Below, piece by piece: positions 17,636 through 26,619 of a DNA stretch of 64,000 nt. A model generated the notes under the pieces. It saw only the letters and a list, made by a program, of their open reading frames with translations. It searched no databases and had not been told where the DNA came from. Position 1 is the stretch's first letter; every line of letters begins with the position of its first letter. Position numbers and translations under genes: made by a program. Source of the stretch: Anaerophaga thermohalophila DSM 12881 (lineage in GTDB: Bacteria; Bacteroidota; Bacteroidia; Bacteroidales; Marinilabiliaceae); contig NZ_AEWI01000007.1 in the NCBI RefSeq assembly GCF_000191885.1, positions 62,001 to 126,000 of the forward strand. The letters are read 5' to 3'.

Positions 17636-18739
17636 ATGAAGTCCATTCTTTTAATAACAGTATTTTTCTATTTAATGCCTGCAAGTCTTATTGCTCAAAA
17701 TAAAGAAAACTTCCTTCCTGCCACTCACGAGCACCTCAATTACATGGGACGAGTGGATTTTTCAGGTAACCAGATCGCACGTTATGATTGGCCGGGAGTA
17801 ACGGTACGTTTTCGGTTTACCGGAAATGAGCTGAAGTTGTATTTTAAAGGAGGGGAGCGAAATTATTTTGATTTGTTAATTGACGGTGAGCTGTTGAAGG
17901 TTTTGCATGCGAAGGGAGATACTATTGCTGTCATTAAAGGAATAAAAGGTAAAGGGCCTCATGAAGTTCAATTTATTAAACGTACCGAAGGAGAAATGGG
18001 GGAGACTCTTTTTTATGGTGTTGAACTGGCTAAAAAAGGAACTTTGCTTCCCGGGGAAGTTAAAATTAACCGCCGCATAGAATTTATCGGCAACTCTATA
18101 ACATGCGGTTATGGTGCAGAGTCGGAAAGTGCTGATGATGACTTTGACCCACAAACGGAAAATGTAAATAAGTCCTATGCAACTATATTGGCCAATGCTT
18201 TTAGCGCCGATTATCATGTGGTAGCTCATTCCGGCCTCGGGGTGGTTCGCAACTACGGCGATCCTCAAAAAGTTTCTACTACCCTGGCCACAATGCCTCA
18301 ACGCTTTGCCCGCGTAATGGATATGAAAGATTCTCCTGAATGGGATTTTTCCAAATGGACACCTGATGCTGTAGTGATTAACCTTGGAACCAATGATTTC
18401 TCTACACTTCCGCATTCCGATAAAGTAATATTTCAGCGCGCTTATGAAGACCTGGTATTGCAAATCAGAGAGGTTTATGGTGCAGTGCCTGTTTTTTGTG
18501 TTGTCGGCCCTATGACCGACGAGCCATGCCATTCGTATGTTAAGGAGACAGTCAATAGCATCAGGCTCGTTTACAACGATTCAAACGTTTTTTTTACAGG
18601 AATTCCTCCTGCCTTGCTTGACCGGGAGAATGATCTGGGCGCCGATGCACATCCCTCTTTTCAGGGGCAACAAAAAATTGCCGGTCATTTAATCCCCGTA
18701 ATGAGCACCGTTTTGGGATGGGATTATAAATGGGAATAA
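17636..18739 (+). CDS. Two-domain SGNH esterase (CE2-like)
   Basis: A 367-residue exported protein with a signal peptide ending near SLIAQ. Residues about 25-135 form a beta-sandwich domain (YDWPGVTVRFRFTGNELKLYF), as in carbohydrate esterase family 2. Residues 145-360 are the SGNH hydrolase: IEFIGNSITCGYGAES with Ser 154, AHSGLGVVRNYGD, VINLGTNDF (251-254) and DAHPSFQGQQKIA for the Asp/His pair. CE2 enzymes remove O-acetyl groups from plant or microbial polysaccharides. This is the third SGNH protein in the locus and ends 10 bp from the convergent ROK gene. Confidence 0.85.
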   Translation: MKSILLITVFFYLMPASLIAQNKENFLPATHEHLNYMGRVDFSGNQIARYDWPGVTVRFRFTGNELKLYFKGGERNYFDLLIDGELLKVLHAKGDTIAVIKGIKGKGPHEVQFIKRTEGEMGETLFYGVELAKKGTLLPGEVKINRRIEFIGNSITCGYGAESESADDDFDPQTENVNKSYATILANAFSADYHVVAHSGLGVVRNYGDPQKVSTTLATMPQRFARVMDMKDSPEWDFSKWTPDAVVINLGTNDFSTLPHSDKVIFQRAYEDLVLQIREVYGAVPVFCVVGPMTDEPCHSYVKETVNSIRLVYNDSNVFFTGIPPALLDRENDLGADAHPSFQGQQKIAGHLIPVMSTVLGWDYKWE

Positions 18740-18749
18740 CCGGGCGGCA

Positions 18750-19967
18750 TCAGATAAGATCGTGTTGTTTAAAAACCATTGCAGAGGCTCCGATACTGCC
18801 ACTTTCGCTGCCCAGTTGAGATGTTTTGAGTGTTACATATTTTAGAGGAAGTGTGAGGGCTGTTTTATTCATGCCGGTTTTTATGGAATCTGAAAACATA
18901 TAGCCTGCCTGTGCAAATTTCCCTCCGATAATAATTAATTCCGGATTCAAAAGATTGACAATATTGCCCAGAGCCATCCCCAGAATTTCTCCCATTTCCT
19001 GAAGGAGATTGATACATAATCCGTCGCCCTGGTTGGCTGCTTCAAGTATGTCGTCGTAACGAATATCTTCAAGCGGTTTGTCATTTATGGCCAGCGACGT
19101 CCCTCCCTCTTTTATGGCTTGCTTGAAGTTTTCTTCCAGGGCATAACCGGAGACTTCCATTCCAAGACACCCTCTCTTCCCGCAGATGCATAACTTGTCG
19201 GAATTCCCCATTTGCATGTGACCGAACTCGCCGGCAAATCCCATACCTCCTGTAATCAGCCTCCTGTTGGCGATGATGGTCATTCCCAATCCCCGGCTCA
19301 CATTCAGGATCAATGCATTTCGTGCCTCTTTCGCCTGCCCCAAAACTTGCTCCGCCAGGCCCATAACATGCGTGTCATTGTCAACAAATACCTGCTTATC
19401 TAATCTTTCCGTCAGATATTGGCCGACCGATTTTTCGGTAAAAGTGAAAAAGTTATAAGACTCGCCTGTCAGACTGTTGACACGTCCGGTCAGACCAATG
19501 CCTATGCCAAGAATATTATCCATTGAAACATCACAATCATCAAGGGTTTCACGGATAAAGGAGACGACTTCCTCGAGACATTCGGGCGTATTTTCCAGTC
19601 TGAATTCCCTGTTCTGTCTTTCAAGCATGACTTCCTGATCAAGACGAACAACAGAAACGCTGATTCTCTTGAACAGAATTTCTACTCCTACGGCATAAAA
19701 CCTGTTGATGTTTAAGGAGTAAAGAGTGGGGCGACGCCCGTTGTCGGTCTCTTTTTTGCCCTCTTCCTGTACCAGGTCGTCTGTAATAAGCTCGTTAATG
19801 AGCTTGATAACTGTCGGCGTACTGATCCGCACCTGCTTCTGAAGTTCAGGTATGGTCAGTGCATGATTGGATTTGGAAAGGGTTCTTATTATTTTATTTT
19901 TCTGTTTAGCCTGCCGACTTTGATTACTCACTTCATCAGAGTCGGATAACACAGTTCGAAGATTCAT
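18750..19967 (-). CDS. ROK-family transcriptional repressor (NagC/XylR type)
   Basis: A 405-residue protein. Residues about 22-85 are a winged helix (IIRTLSKSNHALTIPELQKQVRISTPTVIKLINEL). The ROK domain follows: GIGIGLTGRVN, GFAGEFGHM (ExGH, His 250) and the zinc-binding CICGKRGC (Cys 260, 262, 267). Family members bind operator DNA and are released by a sugar or sugar phosphate. It is convergent with the esterase gene and is the only local regulator seen, so it probably controls the carbohydrate locus. A TAGTGCCTGTCTATAA sequence, resembling a MITE end, lies just upstream at 19979. Confidence 0.86.
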   Translation of the reverse strand: MNLRTVLSDSDEVSNQSRQAKQKNKIIRTLSKSNHALTIPELQKQVRISTPTVIKLINELITDDLVQEEGKKETDNGRRPTLYSLNINRFYAVGVEILFKRISVSVVRLDQEVMLERQNREFRLENTPECLEEVVSFIRETLDDCDVSMDNILGIGIGLTGRVNSLTGESYNFFTFTEKSVGQYLTERLDKQVFVDNDTHVMGLAEQVLGQAKEARNALILNVSRGLGMTIIANRRLITGGMGFAGEFGHMQMGNSDKLCICGKRGCLGMEVSGYALEENFKQAIKEGGTSLAINDKPLEDIRYDDILEAANQGDGLCINLLQEMGEILGMALGNIVNLLNPELIIIGGKFAQAGYMFSDSIKTGMNKTALTLPLKYVTLKTSQLGSESGSIGASAMVFKQHDLI

Positions 19968-20034
19968 GGTTGAGGTATTTAGTGCCTGTCTATAATCTGA
20001 TAATTGTTTGTATACAGTTGCAATACGCCGTTTT

Positions 20035-20200
20035 TAGTGTTCGTCTATAAATTCGCAAAAAATTTTACAATATGTGTGTCTGTTCAGAAATTGCCAGTTG
20101 CAAGGCTTGCGAAGCCGGCAAAAACGCAGTTTACTTTCCGTAAATGAGTATTTTGGCGGCGAGCGTAACACAGCAAATGGCACTTTATGGACAGACACTA
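20035..20200 (+). mobile_element. 166-bp MITE-like element, copy B
   Basis: Ends are TAGTGTTCGTCTATAAA and TTTATGGACAGACACTA. The second is the near inverse of the first. The central palindrome here reads GCCGGCAAAAACGCAG against TTTTGGCGGC, differing in sequence from the TCCGAAAAT version of other copies while keeping the pairing. Confidence 0.8.
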
Positions 20201-20202
20201 TT

Positions 20203-20369
20203 TAGTATGTGTCTATAAAGTAGGAAAAGTTTCCTACTTATCATGTGTCTGTTCAGAAAGTGTCATCTACAAGGCTTGCGAAGTCCGAAAATACGGAGTT
20301 TACTTATCGTAAATGAGTAATTTTCGGACGAGCGTAACACAGTAAATGGCACTTTATGGACAGATACTA
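20203..20369 (+). mobile_element. MITE-like element, copy C
   Basis: Directly follows copy B with 2 bp between. Starts TAGTATGTGTCTATAAA and ends TTTATGGACAGATACTA. The core is TCCGAAAATACGGAG with ATTTTCGGA opposite. Confidence 0.8.
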
Positions 20370-20606
20370 TCTAAACAGTGTTTTGTATTGATATTTATTA
20401 TTTAACCACTAAAATAAGGGCAGAACCCAAAAATTAAACTTATAGCTTCTAAAATTCAGCATACCAATATTATGTGAATCATCCTCCATTTAAAAATATG
20501 ACGGTCTGTTGCGCTTTGTAAATCTCTTTTTATTAATTGTGGGGTAAATTTTAAAAAAATTTTTAAACTAACCAAGTTTTACCTGAATTCCTGCAAACAT
20601 AAATAT

Positions 20607-20659
20607 GGTTTTTGGCGGCAAGCGTAACGAAGCAAATGGTACTTTATGGACAGACACTA
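20607..20659 (+). mobile_element. MITE-like element, copy D (right end only)
   Basis: Only the right arm is present, from TTTTTGGCGGCAAGCG to TTTATGGACAGACACTA. The left half is missing. Confidence 0.7.
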
Positions 20660-20661
20660 TT

Positions 20662-20827
20662 TAGTGTTCGTCTATAAACTTGAAAAAATTTTCACAATAT
20701 GCGTGTCTGTTCAGAAAGTGCCAGTTGCAAGGCTTGCGAAGTCCGAAAATACGGAGTTTACTCATCGTAAATGAGTAATTTTCGGACGAGCGTAACGAAG
20801 CAAATGGTACTTTATGGACAGACACTG
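20662..20827 (+). mobile_element. MITE-like element, copy E
   Basis: Starts TAGTGTTCGTCTATAAA, 2 bp after copy D, and ends TTTATGGACAGACACTG. It has the full TCCGAAAAT/ATTTTCGGA palindrome and the 8-bp TTACTCAT/ATGAGTAA apical stem. Confidence 0.8.
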
Positions 20828-20888
20828 GTTAGAGGCTGTTTGTATTGCTCTGGATCCTCAGATTTGCAGGTATTGGCAGCAGCCGGGC

Positions 20889-21614
20889 TTACCTCGATGC
20901 CTGGTGACAAGCATTATAGTCTTTAATCATAGTGGTAAGATAATCCAGATCAGACATCCGGGATGAGGTCTGTGTTTTTTGTTCTATGGCCTGGCGGGTG
21001 TTACTCAGCAGTTCAATATAATTATCGGGCCTGCGATTGGGATCTTTAGTAATCTGCACTACCTCTTTTATGGTTTGCACATCTTTATCGGTAAGGCGTT
21101 CTGCTTCGGGAAAGCGGGGTTGGTAGTCTTCTTCCACATCCATCCAGAGCGTTTGCTGAAATGTGTTCTTTTTTCCGGTTTTGAGTACTGTTGTTCCGGC
21201 AGCAATATCCCCCAGCCGTTGTCCTTTACCGTTGATAATAATGATTAGCGTGGCAAGTGCGCCCGAAGTAAAGGTAATATCAGCAAGCCGGAATATCCAG
21301 CGAATAAAACATCTGCCGGCAGTGAGTTGTGAACCATCGGCCTTAAATACCCTGATGTTCATGATTCTTTTTCCCGGACTCTGGCCGTTAAAAAAGATTT
21401 CAAATATCAGGTGGTAAAAGAAAAGGGGAGAAAAAAGGAAAACAATGCCCCAGGTTTCCAGTCCAAGCCAACCCGATAAAAAGACTCCAACCAGAATGGA
21501 ATACAGACCCATAAATACCGCATCGAAAAAGAATGCCAAAATGCGGTCGGCAATGCTGGCTACAGGAAATTGTAACGAAACGTTTTGAGTGGTATTAAGT
21601 TCAATAGTTTCCAT
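20889..21614 (-). CDS. RDD-family membrane protein
   Basis: The start is placed at 21614 (METIELN) because the longer frame begins with a TTG that overlaps a promoter-like CAAAAGTA (TACTTTTG on the coding strand) at 21648-21655. The protein opens with a conserved block, FPVASIADRILAFFFDAVF, followed by two or three membrane segments and then SPGKRIMNIRVFKADG, as in RDD proteins. The cytoplasmic C-terminal half is charged. It is divergent from the SpoIIM-MoxR gene set. RDD and SpoIIM proteins are frequent companions of MoxR/DUF58 clusters. Its function is unknown. Confidence 0.82.
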   Translation of the reverse strand: METIELNTTQNVSLQFPVASIADRILAFFFDAVFMGLYSILVGVFLSGWLGLETWGIVFLFSPLFFYHLIFEIFFNGQSPGKRIMNIRVFKADGSQLTAGRCFIRWIFRLADITFTSGALATLIIIINGKGQRLGDIAAGTTVLKTGKKNTFQQTLWMDVEEDYQPRFPEAERLTDKDVQTIKEVVQITKDPNRRPDNYIELLSNTRQAIEQKTQTSSRMSDLDYLTTMIKDYNACHQASR

Positions 21615-21818
21615 CAGATAAGCGGGTAAAGTTGATTTTTCTGCAAACAAAAGTAATAAAAATATTTTGCCTTTCTTTCTTGTTTAAGAGTTGGTTGTCA
21701 AATAATTCTATGATGCCGGTCGAAGTGGTTGTATATGGTTTTAAACAAAAAAGTGTCCGGTCAGGCTCTGAATGTTGTGTTTTTTTGTTTAAATTGGCCG
21801 GAGTTTAACGTTTTCAGA

Positions 21819-22799
21819 ATGCGTGAAATAACCTTCATCCAGAAAAACCGTAAGCGTTGGCAGGATTTTGAAACCAAAATTGCCACCCCTCAGCGGATGA
21901 ATCCCGATGAGCTGGCTGACCATTATATTCAGCTCACCGATGATTTATCCTTTGCACGTACTTTTTACCCCGAATCCTCTGTTGTACAGTATCTCAATAA
22001 TCTGGGCAGCAAGGCTTATCACCTTATATACCAAAATAAAAAGGAAAAATCGACCCGTTTTCTTACATTTTGGACCAGAGAGCTTCCCTTCGATTTGTAT
22101 CAGGGACGCCACTATTTCCTTATTTCACTAATTGTGTTTTGTGTTTCTATGCTTATCGGCGCCGTCTCTGCATTCGATAACGATGATTTTGCCAGGTTGG
22201 TGCTTGGCGACCAATATGTTAATATGACCCTTGACAATATTGAAAAAGGAGACCCGCTGGCCGTTTACGGACAAATGGGGGAACTCCCCATGTTTTTGAT
22301 GATAACCGGAAATAATGTACTGGTCTCTTTTGTTGTTTTTCTTTTCGGATTACTTACCCCTTTGGGAACAATGTTTCATTTGTTTCGGAATGGTGTGATG
22401 GTAGGCGTTTTTCAGTCATTTTTTTACCAGCACTCACTCTTAACGGTATCTTCGCTGGGAATATTCCTTCATGGTACTTTGGAATTGTCGGCTATTGTGC
22501 TGGCCGGTGGCGCCGGCATAATACTCGGGAAGAGTTTTATCTGGCCGGGAACATTACCACGAAAAACCGCTTTTGTCAAAGGAGTGCGCAAGGGAACAAA
22601 AATTATGCTTGGCCTGGTTCCTTTCTTCATTCTCGCCGGATTTATCGAAAGTTTTATTACCAGGTATTACAATCAGATGCCCCTTGCTGTTAATGTACTG
22701 ATCATTATAATTTCATTGGTGCTTATTGTCGGCTATTTTGTTTATTATCCATATTATATTCATCAAGGTGTAAATGCCCCTAAAAACAATCCGTTATGA
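21819..22799 (+). CDS. SpoIIM-like (stage II sporulation protein M family) membrane protein
   Basis: The start is taken at 21819 (MREITFIQKN), preceded by GGCCGGAG; the frame extends further upstream but without family character. The N-terminal ~95 residues are soluble (ELADHYIQLTDDLSFARTFYP). Five or six membrane segments follow, with NNVLVSFVVFLFGLLTPLGTMFHLFRNGVMVG and FLHGTLELSAIVLAGGAGI, the conserved HGxxELxA block of SpoIIM/DUF95 proteins. In non-sporulating bacteria this family goes with RDD and MoxR proteins. Its stop overlaps the next gene as ATGA. Confidence 0.82.
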   Translation: MREITFIQKNRKRWQDFETKIATPQRMNPDELADHYIQLTDDLSFARTFYPESSVVQYLNNLGSKAYHLIYQNKKEKSTRFLTFWTRELPFDLYQGRHYFLISLIVFCVSMLIGAVSAFDNDDFARLVLGDQYVNMTLDNIEKGDPLAVYGQMGELPMFLMITGNNVLVSFVVFLFGLLTPLGTMFHLFRNGVMVGVFQSFFYQHSLLTVSSLGIFLHGTLELSAIVLAGGAGIILGKSFIWPGTLPRKTAFVKGVRKGTKIMLGLVPFFILAGFIESFITRYYNQMPLAVNVLIIIISLVLIVGYFVYYPYYIHQGVNAPKNNPL

Positions 22800-23659
22800 A
22801 CAAACCGGAAATGGAATTAAAAAAAGAAAGAGATTTTTCTGATGTTTTCAATGCTTCGTTTGCGTTTATTACCCAGGAACTGAAGAAACTGTTTCAGGTC
22901 ATTACCTTGTATGCCGGTGTGCCAATTATTATTGCGACTATAATGAGTGCCTACTATGTTCAGGATACCTTTACCTCTGTTTTGCAGGTGGTGCAGGGTG
23001 GAACCGGAAGCAATACCCCCTCGGCCTGGCTGGTGTTATTGACCATTATTTTTGGAATGCTGGCCCAGCTTTTTATAAGCGGACTGGTACCGGCCTATTT
23101 TGGCGAATACGAAGAGAAAGGAAAAGGGAACTTTAGTTCGCTTGATGTCTGGAACAGATTTGTCAGACATTTTGGTGCCATCATTGGTTACAGTATTGTG
23201 GCCGGTGTGATTGTGATTTTCGGGGTGATACTTTTGGTTATTCCTGCCATTTATCTTTGGGTGCCGTTGTCGTTTATTCTTTATGTAAAGATTATTGAAG
23301 ACAAAGGATTTGGTGAAACATTTTCCCGTTGTTTTCAGTTGATACGCAACAATTGGTGGATTACTTTCGGTATCCTTCTCCTTTCATACCTGATTATTAG
23401 TATTGTGGGCACATTATTTTCGATGCCTGCCATGATTATTGCCGGCGTTGAAGGATTTCTGGTAGGCTCCGGTCAACAGGAGGCCGTGAACAGCGATTCT
23501 CTTGCTTTCATCATAACGACCATTTTGGGGGGCCTGGGACAGTATCTGATTTACCCTGTCTGGAATATTATTGTTGGCTTCCAGTATTACAGTCTTCGTG
23601 AACAAAAAGATCGCGAAACATTGATGGATAAGGTATCTGCAATAAATGAAGATGTATAA
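22796..23659 (+). CDS. Unrecognised multi-pass membrane protein of the MoxR cluster
   Basis: A 287-residue protein with a soluble N-terminus (KKERDFSDVFNASFAFITQELKKLF) and about six hydrophobic segments. It resembles the membrane domain often seen in GlpQ-type or DUF975-like proteins (FLGVILLVIPAIYLWVPLSFILYVKIIEDKGFGETFSRCFQLI-like arrangement), but I do not assign a family. Overlaps with spoIIM (4 nt) and the DUF4129 gene (1 nt) show that it belongs to the operon. Confidence 0.7.
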   Translation: MNKPEMELKKERDFSDVFNASFAFITQELKKLFQVITLYAGVPIIIATIMSAYYVQDTFTSVLQVVQGGTGSNTPSAWLVLLTIIFGMLAQLFISGLVPAYFGEYEEKGKGNFSSLDVWNRFVRHFGAIIGYSIVAGVIVIFGVILLVIPAIYLWVPLSFILYVKIIEDKGFGETFSRCFQLIRNNWWITFGILLLSYLIISIVGTLFSMPAMIIAGVEGFLVGSGQQEAVNSDSLAFIITTILGGLGQYLIYPVWNIIVGFQYYSLREQKDRETLMDKVSAINEDV

Positions 23660-24390
23660 TGCCGAAAGCCGGATTTCTGTTTTTACTCTTTTTCGTTGTT
23701 TCTTTATCGCTTTTGGGAGAAGAAAGAGATTTGTCTTTTATTTCTTCCAAAGATGAAGTCTCCGTTTGGGATAACAGCAAAGTAGAGTACCGTCATCCCC
23801 CTTATGATAAGATAGAAGAATGGAAATCCAACCCTGACTATACTTACGACAGGGATCAGGGACCTGGATTTTGGAATTATGTTTTATCCCGTTTGTTTGG
23901 CTGGTTGTTTTCTGTTACCGAAGGGCACCCCTGGTTTTTTTATTTACTCGTGGTTATAGGCGGCCTGTTTGTACTGTATTTGTTGCTGAAATTTTTGGAT
24001 GTACCGGTGAGTGGTCTGTTTGTGCTATCGCATCGGCAGGAAACATCCGGTCTGCAGTTTGGCCGGGATGAACAGAATTATTCCCCGGAAAAACTCGGGG
24101 AAATGTTAAAGATGTATCGCAACAACGGGGCTTACAGAGAAGCTGTGAGGATATTGTTTCTTCTCTATTTACGGGAACTCCAGGCAAAGGGTAAAATTGT
24201 CCTGAAACATTACAAAACCAATTTGGATTATTACCGTGAAATACAGAACTTTCCGGAAAGGGAGCAGTTTCGTAAACGAATGCAACTGTTTGATGTAATA
24301 TGGTATGGTCATATCGATATTTCCCGCAGCCAGTATGATAAGGTGGAGGAGATTTTTGTACCTGTTAAAGAAGGAGGGCCTTTGTCATGA
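23659..24390 (+). CDS. DUF4129 membrane protein
   Basis: A 243-residue protein with a signal-like start, a periplasmic segment, one strong membrane helix at about 95-115 (GHPWFFYLLVVIGGLFVLYLLL) and the C-terminal cytoplasmic DUF4129 domain (NNGAYREAVRILFLLYLRELQAKGKIVLKHYKTNLDYYREI). The domain is found in transglutaminase-like and MoxR-linked proteins. It overlaps both neighbours by 1 and 4 bases. Confidence 0.82.
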   Translation: MPKAGFLFLLFFVVSLSLLGEERDLSFISSKDEVSVWDNSKVEYRHPPYDKIEEWKSNPDYTYDRDQGPGFWNYVLSRLFGWLFSVTEGHPWFFYLLVVIGGLFVLYLLLKFLDVPVSGLFVLSHRQETSGLQFGRDEQNYSPEKLGEMLKMYRNNGAYREAVRILFLLYLRELQAKGKIVLKHYKTNLDYYREIQNFPEREQFRKRMQLFDVIWYGHIDISRSQYDKVEEIFVPVKEGGPLS

Positions 24391-25589
24391 GATTCTCATC
24401 CCGGAAAGAAAAGATATTGACATGGGCAGTAGCCATTGGTCTTTTACTGCTTATCATCGCAGCGGTTTTTGCACCCCGGCCGATAGACTGGAGTTACAGT
24501 TTTTCCAAAAATGATAAAATTCCGTTTGGCAATAACCTTGTCTTTGAGTCTCTGGGCGATCTTTTCCCTGAAAAAGAAATTGTTACTTCATGGACACCGC
24601 CGCATGCTTTTCTTGACAACAAGATACCTCTGAATACCAATTTTATTTATATCAACGGCCGCATAAAAACGGAGCCGGAAGATGCCGAAGAAATATTAAA
24701 AACTGCTTCGGCAGGAAATCATATATTTATTGCAGCAGAACGCATTTTCGGTGCACTTGCCGATACTTTCAAGCTGGAATATAAACCCGATCTTTTGCCC
24801 AATATGGATTTCTTTGCTTCCGATTCTGTCGGGTTTTATTTCTCCAATAAAAAACTGAGGTCGGGGTTCGGCTATTGGTACTCGCGTTGGATGACAAGGT
24901 TTTACTTTTCAAGATACGACACGGCAAGGACCACGGTTTTGGGGCATGACAACAAAGGAAATACAAACTATATCAGAATCAAATTCGGCGACGGGTATTT
25001 TTACTTACATAGTAATCCTGTTGCTTTCACAAATTATCATCTTTTATCGCGAAATAATAGTGAATATATTTTTAAATCATTATCTTATTTGCCTGCACAG
25101 TCGACAGTATGGGACGAGTTTTATAAACCACGGTCGATGCATCAGGAGGGACTTTTCGATTACATCCTTGACAACCGGTCGTTGAGGCTGGCATGGTATA
25201 CCCTCCTCTTTGGAATTATTATGCTGATGTTTTTTGGCAGTAAAAGGGTGCAACGCCCCATTCCTGTTATAAAAAGGCCTCAAAATACATCGCTGAGCTT
25301 TATAGAAACAATGGCCCGGCTATATTACCGCAGGCACGACCATCTGGATATCGCACGGAAAAGATTTACGTATTTCCTTGAGTTTCTACGCTCGCGATAT
25401 TTTATCAACACCGCGGTTGATGAAAACCGGATTATCTCGGAAGTATCCCGGAAGTCCGGTGTTTCAGAGCGATCGGTAGCAGCCCTCTTCAGCATGGGAA
25501 ATCGCCTGCATAATTTGAAACAGATTTCGCAGGAAGACCTGGAGCAGTTTAACCGGCAAATTGAATTTTTTTACAATAATTGCAGATAA
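24387..25589 (+). CDS. DUF4350 membrane-anchored protein
   Basis: A 400-residue protein with an N-terminal membrane segment (LTWAVAIGLLLLIIAAVFAP). The DUF4350 domain follows (NNLVFESLGDLFPEKEIV, DAEEILKTASAGNHIFIAAE), resembling a GATase-like fold outside the membrane. A second membrane helix at about 270 (LAWYTLLFGIIMLMFFGSKRVQRPIPV) precedes a cytoplasmic tail with a winged-helix look (SEVSRKSGVSERSVAALF). It is the usual partner of DUF4129, MoxR and DUF58 in Bacteroidota. Confidence 0.8.
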   Translation: MRFSSRKEKILTWAVAIGLLLLIIAAVFAPRPIDWSYSFSKNDKIPFGNNLVFESLGDLFPEKEIVTSWTPPHAFLDNKIPLNTNFIYINGRIKTEPEDAEEILKTASAGNHIFIAAERIFGALADTFKLEYKPDLLPNMDFFASDSVGFYFSNKKLRSGFGYWYSRWMTRFYFSRYDTARTTVLGHDNKGNTNYIRIKFGDGYFYLHSNPVAFTNYHLLSRNNSEYIFKSLSYLPAQSTVWDEFYKPRSMHQEGLFDYILDNRSLRLAWYTLLFGIIMLMFFGSKRVQRPIPVIKRPQNTSLSFIETMARLYYRRHDHLDIARKRFTYFLEFLRSRYFINTAVDENRIISEVSRKSGVSERSVAALFSMGNRLHNLKQISQEDLEQFNRQIEFFYNNCR

Positions 25590-25592
25590 ATT

Positions 25593-26597
25593 ATGGCATT
25601 AGAAAATTTACCTAACGACGACGGTAATTCATTATTTGAAAGCCGCTTAAATGTTGAAGAACTCAATCATGCAGCTTTCAGGATACGAAATGAAATCGGG
25701 AAAGTCATTGTGGGCCAGGAACGTGTTCTGGACCACTTGCTGACGGCGCTTCTGGCCAATGGACATGTGCTTCTTGAAGGGGTGCCAGGCATTGCCAAGA
25801 CAATGATAGCCAAATTGCTTTCACGGTGCATCAATACCGGATTTTCAAGGATACAGTTTACACCCGACCTGATGCCTTCGGATGTGTTGGGAACAATGGT
25901 ATTCCACTCCGGGCGTTCGGAATTTAAGTTCAATAAGGGGCCGGTTTTTTCCAATATTATTCTTATTGATGAGGTGAACCGCGCACCAGCAAAGACACAA
26001 GCCGCTTTGTTCGAGGTTATGGAGGAGCGGCAGGGCACTATCGACGGGATTACACACCCGATGGAAAAACCTTTTATTGTTCTGGCGACTCAGAACCCTG
26101 TTGAGCATGAAGGTACGTATCGACTGCCCGAAGCTCAACTGGACAGATTTCTCTTTAGAATAAAGCTGGATTACCCTACTCTTGATCAGGAAGTGACCAT
26201 TTTGCAAAATGTCCAGGAGCGTGGTAATGTCCTTGAAACAGAAGCCGTATCGCCCGTTATTTCTGCTCAGGAGATCATTGATTTTCAGGAGTTGATAACC
26301 AAAGTGGCTGTTGATCATGACATACTCAGCTATATTGCCAAGATTATTGACAAAACCCGTAACACAAGCAGCCTCTTTCTTGGAGCAAGTCCGAGAGCCT
26401 CAATTGCCGTTCTGCGGTCGGCAAAAGCTTTTGCTGCCCTCGAAGGGCGCGATTTTGTAATTCCAGAAGACGTGAAGGAGATGGTTATTCCGGTTCTGAA
26501 TCACAGGGTGATACTTACTCCGGAAAAAGAAATGGAAGGGCTTCAGCCCGAAAATGTTATCAGGCGTATCGTTGACTCGGTGGAAGTGCCAAGGTAA
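25593..26597 (+). CDS. MoxR-family AAA+ ATPase
   Basis: A 334-residue cytoplasmic AAA+ protein. Walker A is GVPGIAKT at 63-70, Walker B is IILIDEVNRA at about 123-132, and sensor 1 is ATQNPVEHEGTYRLPEAQLDRF with the conserved Arg finger region. The lid domain has FLGASPRASIAVLRSAKAFA. MoxR proteins act as chaperones that assemble or activate complexes, typically with a DUF58/VWA partner, which follows 22 bp downstream. Confidence 0.9.
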   Translation: MALENLPNDDGNSLFESRLNVEELNHAAFRIRNEIGKVIVGQERVLDHLLTALLANGHVLLEGVPGIAKTMIAKLLSRCINTGFSRIQFTPDLMPSDVLGTMVFHSGRSEFKFNKGPVFSNIILIDEVNRAPAKTQAALFEVMEERQGTIDGITHPMEKPFIVLATQNPVEHEGTYRLPEAQLDRFLFRIKLDYPTLDQEVTILQNVQERGNVLETEAVSPVISAQEIIDFQELITKVAVDHDILSYIAKIIDKTRNTSSLFLGASPRASIAVLRSAKAFAALEGRDFVIPEDVKEMVIPVLNHRVILTPEKEMEGLQPENVIRRIVDSVEVPR

Positions 26598-26619
26598 TCC
26601 TCACTAACAATTTTAACGA

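Larger units (their letters stand above)
19968..20888. other. Repeat cluster between ROK and RDD genes
   Basis: This 921-bp gap contains three full and one partial MITE-like copies plus an isolated MITE-type end at 19979. The stretch 20370-20606 is AT-rich unique sequence with no gene-like frame. No coding frame is supported. Confidence 0.7.

Noticed and set aside
17876-18532. 218-codon open frame on the - strand
   Set aside because: Antisense to the CE2-like esterase; no motifs, no signal and no upstream promoter-like site.
19979-20827. CRISPR-like array from repeated units
   Set aside because: Units are about 166 bp, palindromic and directly abutting, without short regular spacers or cas genes.
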